This document shows, piece after piece, positions 44,468 through 56,669 of a stretch of DNA of 64,000 nucleotides. This DNA comes from Paraglomus occultum (Eukaryota > Glomeromycota > Glomeromycetes > Paraglomerales > Paraglomeraceae). Position numbers and translations under genes: made by a program. How positions within the stretch are numbered: position 1 is the stretch's first letter; every line of letters begins with the position of its first letter. The stretch is taken from NCBI GenBank assembly GCA_910592205.1, contig CAJVPJ010000012.1, positions 1 to 64,000 on the forward strand, in the 5' to 3' direction. The notes under the pieces were generated by a model. The model was not told the origin of the DNA. It was given only the letters and a program-made list of their open reading frames with translations, and made no database searches.

Positions 44468-46882
44468 ATGTCGAATAGGATTTTGATAAGGAAAAACAAA
44501 GTTACCTTGCCCAAACCTCCTTTGGTGATAGGCCGAGGAATTATGGGCGAGGTATGTCTCGCGACGTTTCAAGGAAAGATGGTGGTCGTAAAGAAGAGTA
44601 CTGTAATTATCCATTTAATAAGTCAGCATTAATTCTTTTCTATTGTTTTGCGTACATGGCTTGTAAGTGTCGTAATAGAACTACGATACGTTTCCCTCTT
44701 CCTAATTTTATTATATTTTGCATTACAGAGGGAAATCGACGTGCTTCTTCAAGAATATAGCAATTACGCTAAATTACAGAAGCATAATAACATTCTCAAA
44801 TTTTACGGAGTTATCAGAGATGACCGCCACTCGTTCTCTCTTGTGCTCGAATATGCATCAAATGGCAATTTATCTTCGTATCTAAAAACGCATACAGTCT
44901 GTTGGGAATGGAAGGCACGAATATGTCGAGATATTTGTCTCGGGTTGATGCATTGTCACGAAAACAACGTATTGCATTTTGACTTGAAGCCAGAGAACAT
45001 TTTGTTGAACGAAGATTTAGTACCAAAGTTGTCTGATTTCGGTATATCGAAGACAAAGAGCAAAATGGTGCTCGACCACCATAGTGCAGGGGGAACGTTG
45101 AATTATGTTGCTCCCGAGAGAGTGTGTAGGGATTTGAAGATGAGAGAATTTTTCGAAAAGTGAGTAATACATGAATACACATTATATAAAATGCGTGGAT
45201 AGTAGTATATACATTCCAATTAATAATATCTTGTCATCACTGCTAACGTTCGTCATTTCTGTAGACATCCAAAGCTGTCAGACGTATATTCATTCGGATT
45301 AATTCTATGGTCTGGTAAGCATAACCATATATTTTATTATCAATATTTTATTTACCGTGCATGCTAAACAGTTTACTTCACTACTCTAGTGGCAAAGGAC
45401 GGAATACATCCATATGAGAATTTGTGCGATGACGAAATAAAGGAACAGAAACGACATCAAGATTCTTCGATTCAACTGGTAGCGCAACTTCCGCAAAACA
45501 CACCACCGGACTACTCTCAACTCATAATAAATTTGACAAAGTATGTCCCCAGTGAGAGGCTGGAACTTAGTATTGCTAGACTTGAATTAGAAGATCTTTA
45601 TGACGATGATGACGGTAAGTCATTGCAAGAACGATTAGCCGGCGTCAAATAAGCAATGAGTTAATTTATAAATGTAATACGTTTTATGAAAACAGACGAG
45701 AATGATTTGCAAGAGGACGAAAGTTTAGGAATCGATCTTTATTGCTTAGAGGAGGACGATACTACCGTACATGAAATTGATAGCTACGCCGATACATCGA
45801 CAAGTGAAGATTTTTCAGAATCAACTTATAGAACACTGACAGCAACACCTATCGATGATGACAGGCAAAGACATTCCATTGACACAACAGACGAAGATAC
45901 GCGTAATTTCTTTTCCAGTATAACAAGCCCTAGATCGCCAGCGCCACACAGTAGGTCGGCGAGTATGTCTAGTGTCAAGTCATCGACTGAAAGCATCAGA
46001 CAAAGATCCGTGATTATGCCTAAATCCCCAACTAACAGAAAACCAATGCGCATAGAAATACCCCACGGGAATCTTCAAGACGGAATAGAAAACACTCCCA
46101 CTAGCTCAATTGATGGAAAATCACAGCCAACTTTAACTTCATCACCAAGTTCAATGCAGTCACCTCCGTTCGAAGCACTAGCCGACGAAAATAGACAAAA
46201 AAATATACAATTGATAGAAGAAATACTTGCTATAATGAAAGATTGGGAACGTTCAGGTGACGAAACAATGACCCTACGCCTGAAGCAACTTTGTGCTGAT
46301 CGAGGTATCAGACCGGCCGAAGCACTCCATCTACTCATGTCAGATAGCAGTCCAACGAGTGATATATACTTTTTAATTGGGTACTTTAACGAATATGCGT
46401 TAGGCGAAGACAAGGATCCCGCGACAGCATTCCAGTACTATACAAAAGCAGCCGAACTGGGAGACGCACGAGCTGGAGTTTACCGCGGAATGTGTTATCG
46501 CAAAGGCGTCGGAGTAGATCCTAACCCAGTTAAAGCATTCGAATGCTTCCAGCGTGCTGCCGAAAAAGGATCGATGAGGGCTTTGCTCAATGTTGGCTGG
46601 TGTTGCGATCTTGGAGTCGGGACGACTGCTGATCCCTACACGGCGTTCAGATGTTTTATGGGTTGTGCCGAGCAGGGATATGATACTGCTCAAGTTAGAG
46701 TTGCTGTTTGTTACGAGAATGGTAGAGGGACTAGGAGAGATTACGAAAAAGCGTTAGAGTGGTATAGGAAGGCTGCCGAGAATGGACACGAAATGGCAAA
46801 ACAGAGAATCGTAGAACTGTCAAAACTTATAAAACGTGGATATAGGAAACATCGAAAACATTTTTGGGTAAGTTTCCATTAA
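44468..46882 (+). CDS. TKL-like protein kinase fused to Sel1 repeats
   Basis: Start at 44468 (MSNRILIRKNKVTLPKPPLV). A glycine-rich loop GRGIMGEV and MVVVKK (ATP Lys) end exon 1. An intron with acceptor cagag joins in phase to REIDVLLQEYSNYAKL. The kinase core has VLHFDLKPENILL (HRD replaced by HFD, Asp kept), LSDFGIS (intact DFG), GGTLNYVAPE and, after an intron, DVYSFGLILWSV. A Ser-rich acidic linker (about 45690-46200) leads to four Sel1 repeats at about 46350-46790 (FNEYALGEDKDPATAFQYY, GMCYRKGVGVDPNPVKAF, CCDLGVGTTADPYTAF, CYENGRGTRRDYEKALEWY) and a basic tail. Kinase-Sel1 fusions are a hallmark of arbuscular mycorrhizal fungi; Sel1 arrays usually scaffold partners. Probably an active kinase, substrate unknown. 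Confidence 0.92.
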
Positions 46883-47623
46883 GGGGGGTATGCGGTTCGG
46901 TTGATTTTTCAAGCTCTTGAATGTAATGAATGAATTACGCTCATGGTAGCAGACTTCTATTGGAGGGAAGAGAACGTCCTCATGCAATGTCTGATTCTTT
47001 CTTCCCATCATCTTTAAGGGGAGAAGTCTTTTTCGTCCGCCGAGATCCAGTACAGTTTGACTTGTGCTGCAGACCCTGTTTTGTTTAAAATAGTTACATG
47101 TCATGTAAATTGTCATTGTTGTTATTATTGTCTCGATAGTCAAAAAATGTCACATTGAATTACAAAAGTAGCTTACCCATGGGTTTTATAAAAAATTGCG
47201 TTACATTCCAAAAAAATATATTAATAAAATTTTGTGTGGGGGAGAGACCAAAAGGCAAGGATACCCGCTTGGATATTGATCATTGAGAGACATGCTGCGC
47301 AATAATAGATTTGAAGACATATGTATTATTGTTAATAAAATTACAAATTAAACACAAGTTGACGTTCTAATTAGTGACAGAAAAACTAGAGCAGTAAATG
47401 AAGTCAGCGTTGATGCGCCGCGATAGCAAATTCTCCGTCGTGGATCGTACGCGTCTAAAATAATCGTACGCCATAATAACTGTGATTTAATACAAAATAG
47501 TAATAGGTGGTCAATTGTAAATACAACAAATGACGACGAGGCGCCCAGCCCGCACGTCAACAATGGAGCCTTTTAACTATATCGCAGATCACATGGCGAT
47601 CATCAATTGATAATCACCTTTCG
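46883..47623. other. Intergenic, no gene seen
   Basis: About 740 bp between two + genes. AT-rich; no supported open frame. It must hold the 3' UTR of the kinase-Sel1 gene and the promoter of the rhodanese/methyltransferase gene. Confidence 0.5.
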
Positions 47624-48860
47624 ATGTCTCTACAAAAAACATTCCAATCTTGGCTGGCGTCCACTCCGCAACTCTTGCTTGACCTCCGACCCTTAACTTG
47701 TCACTTTAAAAAACGCATAATTCCGTCTACATGTATCCCTCTCTCTGAAATATCTTACCTTTGGTTCGAACTACCAACAAAGCAAGTTCCATTTGCCGTA
47801 TTGGAACCACATACCGATGTGGGTTGCAGCAAGACGTACTTGATAAGTAGAGGATGGAAGGTAAACTGGATATTTGAAGACACTGAAGAGCTGTGGAAAA
47901 TTGCTAGAGAGTCCAACTGTGTGGAAGAGGGAGACGGGAGCAGCAATGGACGGCAACAATGGGTGCTATTCCAACCGAATCCGTTTCTAATGTCTATTAT
48001 CGATTCTGTCGAACAGTCCTTTTTGAAATTGGGAGATTGCACAGAATCATTCGCCTTACACTGCTTGGACGTTGGCTGTGGAAGTGGCAGGGATGCAGCG
48101 TGGTTATGTGCTAGCAGGAATAAGGTGGAATGGCGCGTGACAGCTGTCGATGCATGGCCAGGTGCGTTAGAGAGAACAAGGGCTTTGGCCAAGGGATTGG
48201 GCGTTGAGAAGAGGGTTGAGACGATTAACGCGAAGGTTATGGCCGATGGTGATATTAGAGGAATAAATGAGGATGATAATGCTGGCGGTGACGATAAGAG
48301 TGGCTTGAAGGTCAAAGAAGTAGGAATTGACCATTGCGGCGAGCTAAGCAATGACGATGCATCTGTTGTCCAAACACATAAAGCAGGTAAAGTTTGCTTC
48401 CCTGTTAATGTTTTAACGTGTTTGTAATAGCGTCCATGAATTCGAACAAATACACAAGCAAACAAATAAGCAAACAAATATCATTCTAGCGCCTGTTAGT
48501 CTTTCCAAACGACCGCAATTCAGCTCAACTCTGACATCATTGCCGTTCTTGGAACGCACCTACGACTTGATTCTAATGATCCGGTTTCTGTCGAGAGAGT
48601 TGTTTCCTACGATCCGTCAATTGGTTAGACCGGGTGGATATGTGTTGATTAGTACTTTTGTGAATTCACCGTCTCATCCTCTATACTCGAATCCTAAATC
48701 TAACAAGCATCGGTTAGAATTGAACGAGTTGATGGGCATTTTTGAGAAATGGGATGACTTTGATATCGTAAAGGATGTTATTGAAGTCATTGAAGACGGA
48801 CGACCCGTCAATTCTTTTCTCGCGCGGAAGGTTGTTGGACACGTTTGCCCTATGTCGTAA
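47624..48860 (+). CDS. Rhodanese-like domain fused to a SAM-dependent methyltransferase
   Basis: Exons 47624-48386 and 48490-48860 join in phase (HKA-APVSLSKRPQF). The first 100 residues look like a rhodanese domain (LLLDLRPLTCHFKKRIIPST, IPLSEISYL, KTYLISRGWKV), with no obvious active-site Cys loop, so probably non-catalytic. The second part is a class I Rossmann methyltransferase: motif I LDVGCGSGRDAAWL, an acidic end of strand 2 (TAVDAWPGALERT), then YDLILMIRFLSRELFPTI and LVRPGGYVLISTFV after the intron. An acidic insert (about 48240-48370) lies between motifs. Substrate unknown. TehB-like or small-molecule methyltransferases are possible. Confidence 0.85.
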
Positions 48861-51664
48861 GAATTTTCTCACGTTATTCATTCTATCCAATAGTTGTATT
48901 TTGGTCTTCCTAACGTTACCACAAGCATTTGCCATAACAATGTTAACAGATATAGACCTAGTGCAATGATATAAAGATGTACTATTATTACACGTAGTTA
49001 GTATTAGTGAGACATGACGTAATAATGATTTAGGTTTCTATTTATAATGACGCTAATTAATTAATTCTGTAACGTATCGTTCATAGAATAAATGTCAAAC
49101 CATCTTAATTATCAATTAGGAAAAATAAGTAACCTTTTTATTAGAATTTCTATTATTCGCATGTACTCGTTAAAATATATTCTGATAAAATAAATCTTTT
49201 TCGCCTAGTGATCAGAAGCGATATCGCCGTAATTCGACCCTGAGCCTTGAGCGAGACCATATTAATATGTCAAAAATAAATTCTATTAATATGAATAATA
49301 ATAACCCAGCATCATAATTTTACGTGTAGTATAGAATCGTGAGAAATTCTGATTATTTTCATCTCAAATTGTCCCAAACGGGAAGTAGCAAAAATGTCGA
49401 TAAGAAGGTAAATATCCGGCTTGGCATTAAGCTAAAGAATATCGTACCGGGAAAACAACCATACCGAAAATTATATTTCATAATGTCCCGATTAATAACC
49501 TTATTATTATGACTATTAATTTCCAGGCAGATCGGCCCGTGTTTCCACCTGATGCGAAAACAATGCCGGCTGAGAAATAAAGATAATTACACAGCGCGGG
49601 CGGTCTTCGGGTCGGTCTTTATGTCTTAGCGCACATAATGCGCGCATTTGTTATTTACATTTTAATTAATTATAGAAATGACACAAAACATTAGCGCAAT
49701 TCATTGTTCCGACATATAAAGCTGTAACATGCATCACATGACTGCATAACAATAAAGAAAAGCAACAAGTCTTGTTATAACCCCAAAATGAGTGAGACTA
49801 TAATAGAATAATAGCAAGCACATAATCTCCCATATATTCTAGCAATTCGACCAAAAATTTTATAGTGTACAAAACAAAGGAGAACCTAATTTTTCCTTTC
49901 GAAATGCGCGTCTAATCTAAAGGTCACCCAATACTGCAATGCGCTCTTAGTCTTATGCATGACGAAAAACTCGGTTGCATGATTTTGCAATTGGTGATGT
50001 TACAATGGCAACCAACATGGACAAATGGTACCTAAGCTTACATATATAATCTTATACTCGTCAATTTAAGATAAGCTACAAAGTAAAACGATTTGTCGTA
50101 ATGTGAAGATCACAAGCGTAAAGTTTCATGATTGTCTAACCATTTAAAAACGTTATTCGCGTGCACAGCATATACCGACCCATGTGAAAATCCAATCTCC
50201 CCGTGTAGAAATCGATTGTTTGACCCGAGAAACTTTCTTGTGTCGAAATCCGCACCGGCCAAAATCAAAACAATACCGAGCATAATATTATGTCATCTCT
50301 TACATCCAGAGTATAAAAAAAGCAAGTAGGCGCAAAAACGGAGCGAACGCAACAAGAGGTTTAACAATGTAATTAATCTAAATGACAGCGATCGTATTGA
50401 TATCCCCTTCGATTTTGTTTCACAAGACAATTAGACGCCGAAAAACGTTGTCTTTCAGTTACCAAGCCACAATACTTTTATGTAACACGTTGTTAGACCT
50501 TGTTACAGAGCATGTTTCCCCCCCCCACATATTTTAAAATTCTTTATCAAACGCATTCAGTTTTCGGCATTGATGGTGGAAAAAGAAAAAAGTCTATTTA
50601 GACTTTTCTTACCGGAAATTAGTCAAAAGTGGAAGTGATATTAGACTATTTAAGTGTGAACAAGGGAAAAGATATGAGAGTATGACAAAAAGAAGATCGG
50701 GCCTAGAAGTGAAGATTGTGGTCGAATAGAAATGTGCGTTTCATTAGATTGCGAGACGATACGTTGACTACTTATGTTCGACAATCAAAAGGCAATAATC
50801 ATTTCCCAAATCTATAAACCCCATTTGCAAGAGTGTGGCTGAAACGTATCACCTTCTAAATATAGCAATCATTTACACGTTCACCCGACAGGATTACATA
50901 TAGTGTAAACAATGGTGGGACACAATCGGCACAAGGAAAATGAAATGTTTGCGCCCGACTTTAATATCCGAGAAAAGAGATAAAACAGCCATGCAAGTTT
51001 CAAATCGCGTGCACATGTAAAATGACAAAACGTTTTTTTTTTCTTGTCAGTCCTGTTATCCACAGACAGCCCAGCATGACCGCGACGCAATACTAAAGTG
51101 GCGCACAAATTATGTCACTTGACCTCATCCCTGAATTCCAAGGAGAGTCTAATTTTCTTTTCCCTGATATCATAACTCAACCGCTCATTTTCAATATGCG
51201 GTTTGGACAAAAATGAGACAATACATATGCTACTTGTCATCTGGAAATTGGAGAGAATTAATAAAAAAAAAGTCTTTGTTATTTTTGCTTATACTTCGGC
51301 GTTACCATAATTTAAAATCCAACAATCCTCACCAACCCCAATACAGTTTATATGTTACAAGTAAACCATAAAAATTGCTCATACATAGAAATTAAATACT
51401 ATCCTTTGTTTAGAGAAATGCTAGCTAGGAATATACAAGTGCTTTAACAAAATATTTGTATCGACATAATTTAAAGTCCAAGTGATGAATAAAATAAAAT
51501 CGGAATAATGTATGCAAATTGTGGGAGTAAAACAATGACAAAAATTGACTTCTTTCTCCCATGATAATCATTTGCCAGAATGATTCTATTGAGAATGTAT
51601 GTGATCCGCGGTATGTTTTTTTAAAAATAATAAAGTCTGAATGGAATGAATAGATCCGTAGGGT
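48861..51664. other. 2.8-kb gene-poor region
   Basis: No supported gene. AT-rich with no open frame longer than about 75 codons and none protein-like. A C-run lies at 50519-50527. No transposon ends or tRNA-like box B were recognised. Confidence 0.5.
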
Positions 51665-53554
51665 TCATTTTGTGTCTTTGAAACAATTCTCACATACGCG
51701 CGACCACACGCCACCCCAATCTTCATTGCCATCGGGGAAGAGGAGCATCGAATAAGCACTGTGTGTACTGCAGAATATGTCGCCACATCTAGAAAAAAAA
51801 GAGAGAGAGAGATGAAACAAAAGTGAACAAAAGCAAAATTGCAGGTATTGGTTTCTTATTTGCCGTCAAGAAAATTATTTACCTTCGACAATGATGCCGC
51901 CTATTCCACCAATTAAACTTTACGGTGCACTGATAATGTTGACATGTTGAAACTTCGTCGTCTTCAACCCAACGCTTTGTCAGAGCAAAACGAGCCTGAT
52001 GCCGAATAATCTCTTCTTCAGTCATTAGCAACATTGGATTCGTATACGATTCACGACGAGACTACAAGTATTAAATGTATAAAAACACAACAGTTAATAT
52101 GACCGGTCGATTCATATCAAGTTATCGTTTGCAGTAATACATACCTGCGGAGGCGATAAACATCTCGCGGGCATCAAATCGGGAACACCTCCGTCCAAAC
52201 TCTTTCTATCGTTTTTCTTTTCATTCTTCTTCTCAATCTTGTCAATCTTGCTTTTCTCCAATTCTTTCTTTAATAAGCTAATTGAATTTTGTTGCGGTTT
52301 ATGCTTCTTAACGCTCTTCTTATCTCCCGCATTCCCATTATTGTTCTTATTACCGCCGCTAATACTGCTAGAGCTCTGCGTCCTTGCATGTCCATAATTA
52401 CCATCACCAACTGTCGGTCCCATGGTATGCCTACGATACTTTTCGCTCATTAGACGGTCCATCTTGCACTCTAAACCTTTCAACAGTTTTTCCATCGAAT
52501 TGATCATTGTCGATTGACCCGATGCAACAGCTTCGACTTGTCTTATTTTCTCCTCATATTCACGTTCTTTCAATTCTAGCGTATACTCAATATCCTTTTT
52601 CATGTTCAGTAATTCCCTGAAAGCAATTCGTGACTTGTCCATCTGTGATTGGAGGTCGTTTAACTCGTCGGCTTGACGACGGCAATTGTCCATGATGGAT
52701 TTCCACTCTATCGGAATCTCGTCATCAGAGATATCCGAACCCGATTCGAGATCTATGCTTAACCTGGACGTGACAGAGTTTAGAAAATCGTTTTGCTTGA
52801 GAAGTTCCTTGCTGTCTTCGAGGGTGGCAACTACCTCATCTCTTGTCTGTTTGTACTGAACTTCGAGATGCTTCTTTTCATTCAACATTGCGGCATGATT
52901 CTGCTGTAGGCCGGCAAGTGTCTCCTTGACGCTATCAATCTCTTTTTTGAGTTTAGATACCTGGTCGTAGACAGTAGGGTCTTTTTCCTTTTCATCGTCG
53001 GAAACGCTAGTTGACACACAAGATAGTGTTTCGCTTTCTGTGTCTTCGTCATCCGTAAGACCCATGCTCGTTTTCTTTTCTATGCTCTCTTTGTAAAATG
53101 ACCTATCGCGAAATGTCGAGTCGTCTCCGTGATGCATACCCCGTTCACTATTCTTGTACAGTGTGCTCAGCGTGTATTCGTGTTTTGAAGGTGGTGTCAT
53201 AGACATTTTTGGACAGGGTTCGTCAATATCAAATACTAATCTTGGTGGGCGTGGTATATTATAGTCCTTGTGCGAAACATCCCTTCGTGGACTCCGCACT
53301 GCTTTGATGGAGCGATTGGTAGGGATACTACCTGAACTATTTGATCTTCGCCGTTGTCTCTAATGAAGAAGATGATGTGCAAAGTATAAGGGTTAGAATG
53401 AATATGTGCACGAATGATGGAGGATGATAGACAATATAAGAAAATTGGTTATAATGAATCACAGAGAGTTATCACGGGTTACGACGAAAGTGAATTAACA
53501 TACCGAACTTAAACGATTACGAGGACTGTCTAGACCTGATGCCGGTATATTCAT
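51665..53554 (-). CDS. Coiled-coil protein with C-terminal FYVE zinc finger
   Basis: Exon 1 starts at 53554 (MNIPASGLDSPRNRLSS). The long exon (to 52146) has a disordered N-terminal region, two acidic clusters and coiled coils (VSKLKKEIDSVKETLAGLQ, LELKEREYEEKIRQVEAV, SLLKKELEKSKIDKIEKK). A gtatgt donor after SPPQ joins to SRRESYTNPMLL and ALTKRWVEDDEVSTC. The FYVE domain is RWVEDDEV, CQHYQC, NRRHHCRRCG and, after an intron at about 51789-51884, DIFCSTHSAYSMLLFPDG and RVCENCFKDTK. FYVE domains bind PI3P on endosomes and vacuoles. The first zinc pair is C-x4-C and the later site uses CSTH; I believe this matches a fungal FYVE subclass rather than the EEA1 type. The basic RRHHCR patch is intact. 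Probably an endosomal adaptor. Confidence 0.9.
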
Positions 53555-54696
53555 AATATGGAGGAATAGGACGCTGTCACCGTTTCGTTATTAATCTCCT
53601 ATCCGTTTGTCTGGTGGTGTATAGTATATCTCTGGTGTTGCAGTGTTTGTAGTGTATAAGAGTGTTTGTCAATGCGTCCGTAGCCGTTCTATATGACAGC
53701 TATTATAAAGTTTTTGTTATAACTCTGCAAGTCTATTTAGTCTTCTGCAAGTGGTCTTTATTTTGGTTGAAGATAAACAAATTGTTATTGAATGACAGGT
53801 TATCTTGGAAATGACACGTTGCGGTGTATCTAAAATGGGTTCTTTTGCAAATACTCTACAAAGTATTCAAACAGACGACGCAACGACGAAAAGAAAATTT
53901 TGTATCTGAAAAAGTGTTGAAGGCTTATTTATTTATATAGTATTGTCTTAATACGTTAGGGGTTCACAATAAGGAGTCATAGTTCGGGAAAAAAAAATAA
54001 ATGATGTATAATAATAGTCAATAGTTTAATCTAAAATATACTCATTATTTGAATAATAAAGGGCCAAGAAATAAAAGTAATGTTTGATGTATATTTTTAT
54101 ACGCATTATTTTATGCTACAATTGTGGATTTGCAAAATATCAACCATGATTTTTACAGATCCGAGCAATGTGTTAACCGGCAACTCATTAATCGCAGTCA
54201 GATAAATCGTTTTGTGACAAGGAGAGACAGCGCACAAGGATAACAGATCCGCATTCTGAACCTTCGTCCTTTTTTCTCTGAAATATTTATTCTACACAGG
54301 ATGGGAATATCGTATTAATGATCCCCACATTCTATCACAATATTCCGTGGTTTATATGTTTTATTGTAAATGCGTATTAAGAGAATAGAAGGACAAAAGG
54401 GTACACGCGGATGCTGAGCAGTTACATTAATTGTGCAACTATGAGCAATCTGCGGACTGTGGATGGTTGCATTCAGCTATCGAGAAATAGTGAGTAAAAA
54501 GAAAGCGTATTAATAATTCATAATAAGATGTAATTCTTCTTCCCAACGTGACTGATGAACGCCCAACATCGTAATAACAATCATCTGATACAATGAACCT
54601 GGTTGATTTTCCCAAATCTATCCATGTACGACCAGCATATATTTATCTATTGTATTTTTTTCAATTCACTCCCTAATATCACTTTTTGATTATTTA
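53555..54696. other. Upstream region of the FYVE gene, no gene seen
   Basis: About 1.1 kb with no supported gene. The promoter of the FYVE gene should lie just above 53554, where a run of gtgtt/tgtagt words occurs. Confidence 0.5.
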
Positions 54697-55107
54697 TTAT
54701 ACATGCCAAATACAGTTTTTTTTTTTCTCTCTCTTTGCTGATATACAAATTATTGAACTGTATGATGATGTAGAGACACGTGTATTTATTGAGATATCAC
54801 ATACTGGCATAATTCGCTTACCTCTGTCTGGTCCAATCATATTCTTACCTAACCCCATGTTATAGTTTTCTAGGTCAGCCACAATCAATGCTGCGGTGCT
54901 TGCTCCCCCCCACCGCATTGTATGCGATGGTGAGCTTGAGTAAATGGTAAGGTAAGCAAGTAAACTAAACACGGTAATAGCAATGGGATGTATAGTTTCT
55001 GTGGGCAGCGAGGAGTTTGGCAATGACATTCCCAAGTCGAGTATGATGTTAGTATGATTACCCATGGCTGCATATGTGTGAAATACGTATGCGCATAAAA
55101 GCCACAC
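54697..55107 (-). other. Possible exon of an unrecognised membrane protein
   Basis: A 136-codon minus frame with protein-like composition: ILDLGMSLPNSSLPTETIHP, a hydrophobic stretch IAITVFSLLAYLTIY, then STAALIVADLENYNMGLGKN. Two good donors (gtaaga at about 54849 and gtaagc at about 54824) lie in its second half, so the coding part may end there. Just upstream another hydrophobic run (FVTVLVLILFLYNAMI, about 55115-55175) can be read in a different frame. I do not recognise the family. It may be part of a multi-exon membrane protein or chance. Confidence 0.35.
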
Positions 55108-56060
55108 ACACTGTTTTAGTAATCATCGCATTGTACAGGAATAATATCAATACTAATACAGTAACAAAAACATCCGAATCACATGCTTGAGGAAACATTT
55201 AATACAATGCTAGTGCGCAGAAACCTATCCATAGTTTGGATTAGTCTCATTTGGTAAAAGAACAGTGGCACCTGCATTTCGCGAACGAGACGAGAACGCT
55301 AAATTTGCTCGTTTATGTTTTGCGATCTTGATTCAACAATCACCGAACACCTAGTTGCATATGCCGGAACATGTCTTTCCCAACCTTGGCCCATGCGAGA
55401 AGATTATAGAGTCGGAAATGAGAGGAGAAAGAAATGCATAAATGCGATGAAAAGACCCGTCTGATATGCAACTACAAAAAATGAGGATGTTTAGAAACCA
55501 AGGCATTTGCAACAGACAAATTATAAAATGTGCCATTTAACTTTAAACATTATCAACCGACATTGGTACGATTAAAGTATTAGTGGCTTCATTAATCGCT
55601 TTATCTAAAAAACTTTATTATATATCTTAAATTCTCTTGCTCACCCAAAAATTTGCTCGATAGTGTAAACTGAGTTACACGTCTTTTTCAATACTTGCTC
55701 GGGCCACTCGGATACTTGAAAATACAATATTACGAGACCGTGATGTTTACGATATGCAATCATCTCAAGCTTACCATTACCACGTTATGATAATCAATAT
55801 CATTGTGTGTGTGTATGTATGGTGTGTATGTATGGTGTGTATGTGTGGAGTGTGTGTGGAGTGTATGTATGGTGTGTATGTTCTGAGTGCCCTTGACAAG
55901 TCGAATAGAATTTCAACTTTTAGAATGGGCGGTCAGTTGCCTGTACATGTTCAAAAATAATAAACCATCGATTTAATACTGATTTCTACCCATATGGATG
56001 TTCGTTAGCGAAACATTCTTCAAAAAACGTATTAGCAGTAACTCCCATTTGCTATTGGTA
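55108..56060. other. Intergenic, no gene seen
   Basis: Apart from the microsatellite at 55800-55882 and a hydrophobic frame near 55115-55175, nothing can be supported. A 61-codon minus frame at 55351-55536 is hydrophobic but isolated. Confidence 0.45.
55800..55882. repeat. Degenerate TG/TATG microsatellite
   Basis: About 80 bp made of tgtg, tatg and ggtgtgtatg words, such as repeated tatggtgtgtatg. Simple-sequence repeat; the overlapping 68-codon + frame rich in Val and Cys is an artefact of it. Confidence 0.85.
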
Positions 56061-56669
56061 CTATTGATCAGAATCCCAAACTGTTTTGTCATAGAATCGG
56101 TATTCAAAGTGTTGTAACAGATACTCGATACAAGAATTCATCTTAATGCTCGCAGTTTCATATTTGTAATTTAAGCATCTAATCTGGCAGTTCAATATGA
56201 TCTGTGAAACGTGGCGTGGATTGATCCGATATTTTGAATAAAACAAATGGTCTACGAAATTACCAATGTTTATTGTAATAATGGTAAACAGGAAATCAAT
56301 TCCAAATACTCGTTTAGTTTTAATGTTTCTCAGTGCGTTGTGTTGTACTCCTGCAATGTGTCGATTATTCGCAACAACTATCTTTGTTATTAGGAAAGCC
56401 ATTGCATTGGATGTCTTTACGAAATAGCAGGAGGGGTAATTCCAAAAAGCAAAAATGCAGCATGTCTTCTTGAATTCTATAGAAATTATAGTATGTTGTA
56501 ATATTAGGTTTATTTGATCGTTCCTCGACCAGTTATTTAAAACATCGTATATAACAACGCATTTACATTCAATGCATCTCTTTACATCAAGGAGACATGT
56601 ATATCGACGCACTTGGCTTCTTCTGTGCATATACCTTTTACCTACATGCAGGTCTATACGTTCGTCCAT
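56061..56669 (-). CDS. Orphan 202-codon open frame, hypothetical
   Basis: Uninterrupted minus frame from MDERIDLHVGKRYMHRRSQ to FYDKTVWDSDQ. It is long for AT-rich non-coding DNA. It is rich in Ile, Asn and Cys (for example CIECKCVVIYDVLNN) with some hydrophobic segments. No domain, signal peptide or family is recognised, and there are no supporting splice sites. It could be a lineage-specific gene or a chance open frame. Confidence 0.3.
   Translation of the reverse strand: MDERIDLHVGKRYMHRRSQVRRYTCLLDVKRCIECKCVVIYDVLNNWSRNDQINLILQHTIISIEFKKTCCIFAFWNYPSCYFVKTSNAMAFLITKIVVANNRHIAGVQHNALRNIKTKRVFGIDFLFTIITINIGNFVDHLFYSKYRINPRHVSQIILNCQIRCLNYKYETASIKMNSCIEYLLQHFEYRFYDKTVWDSDQ

Noticed and set aside
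47755-48477. 240-codon minus frame over the methyltransferase
   Set aside because: It is antisense to the rhodanese/methyltransferase exon, whose motifs are clear on the + strand.
55754-55960. Val/Cys-rich 68-codon + frame
   Set aside because: Produced by the TG/TATG microsatellite.
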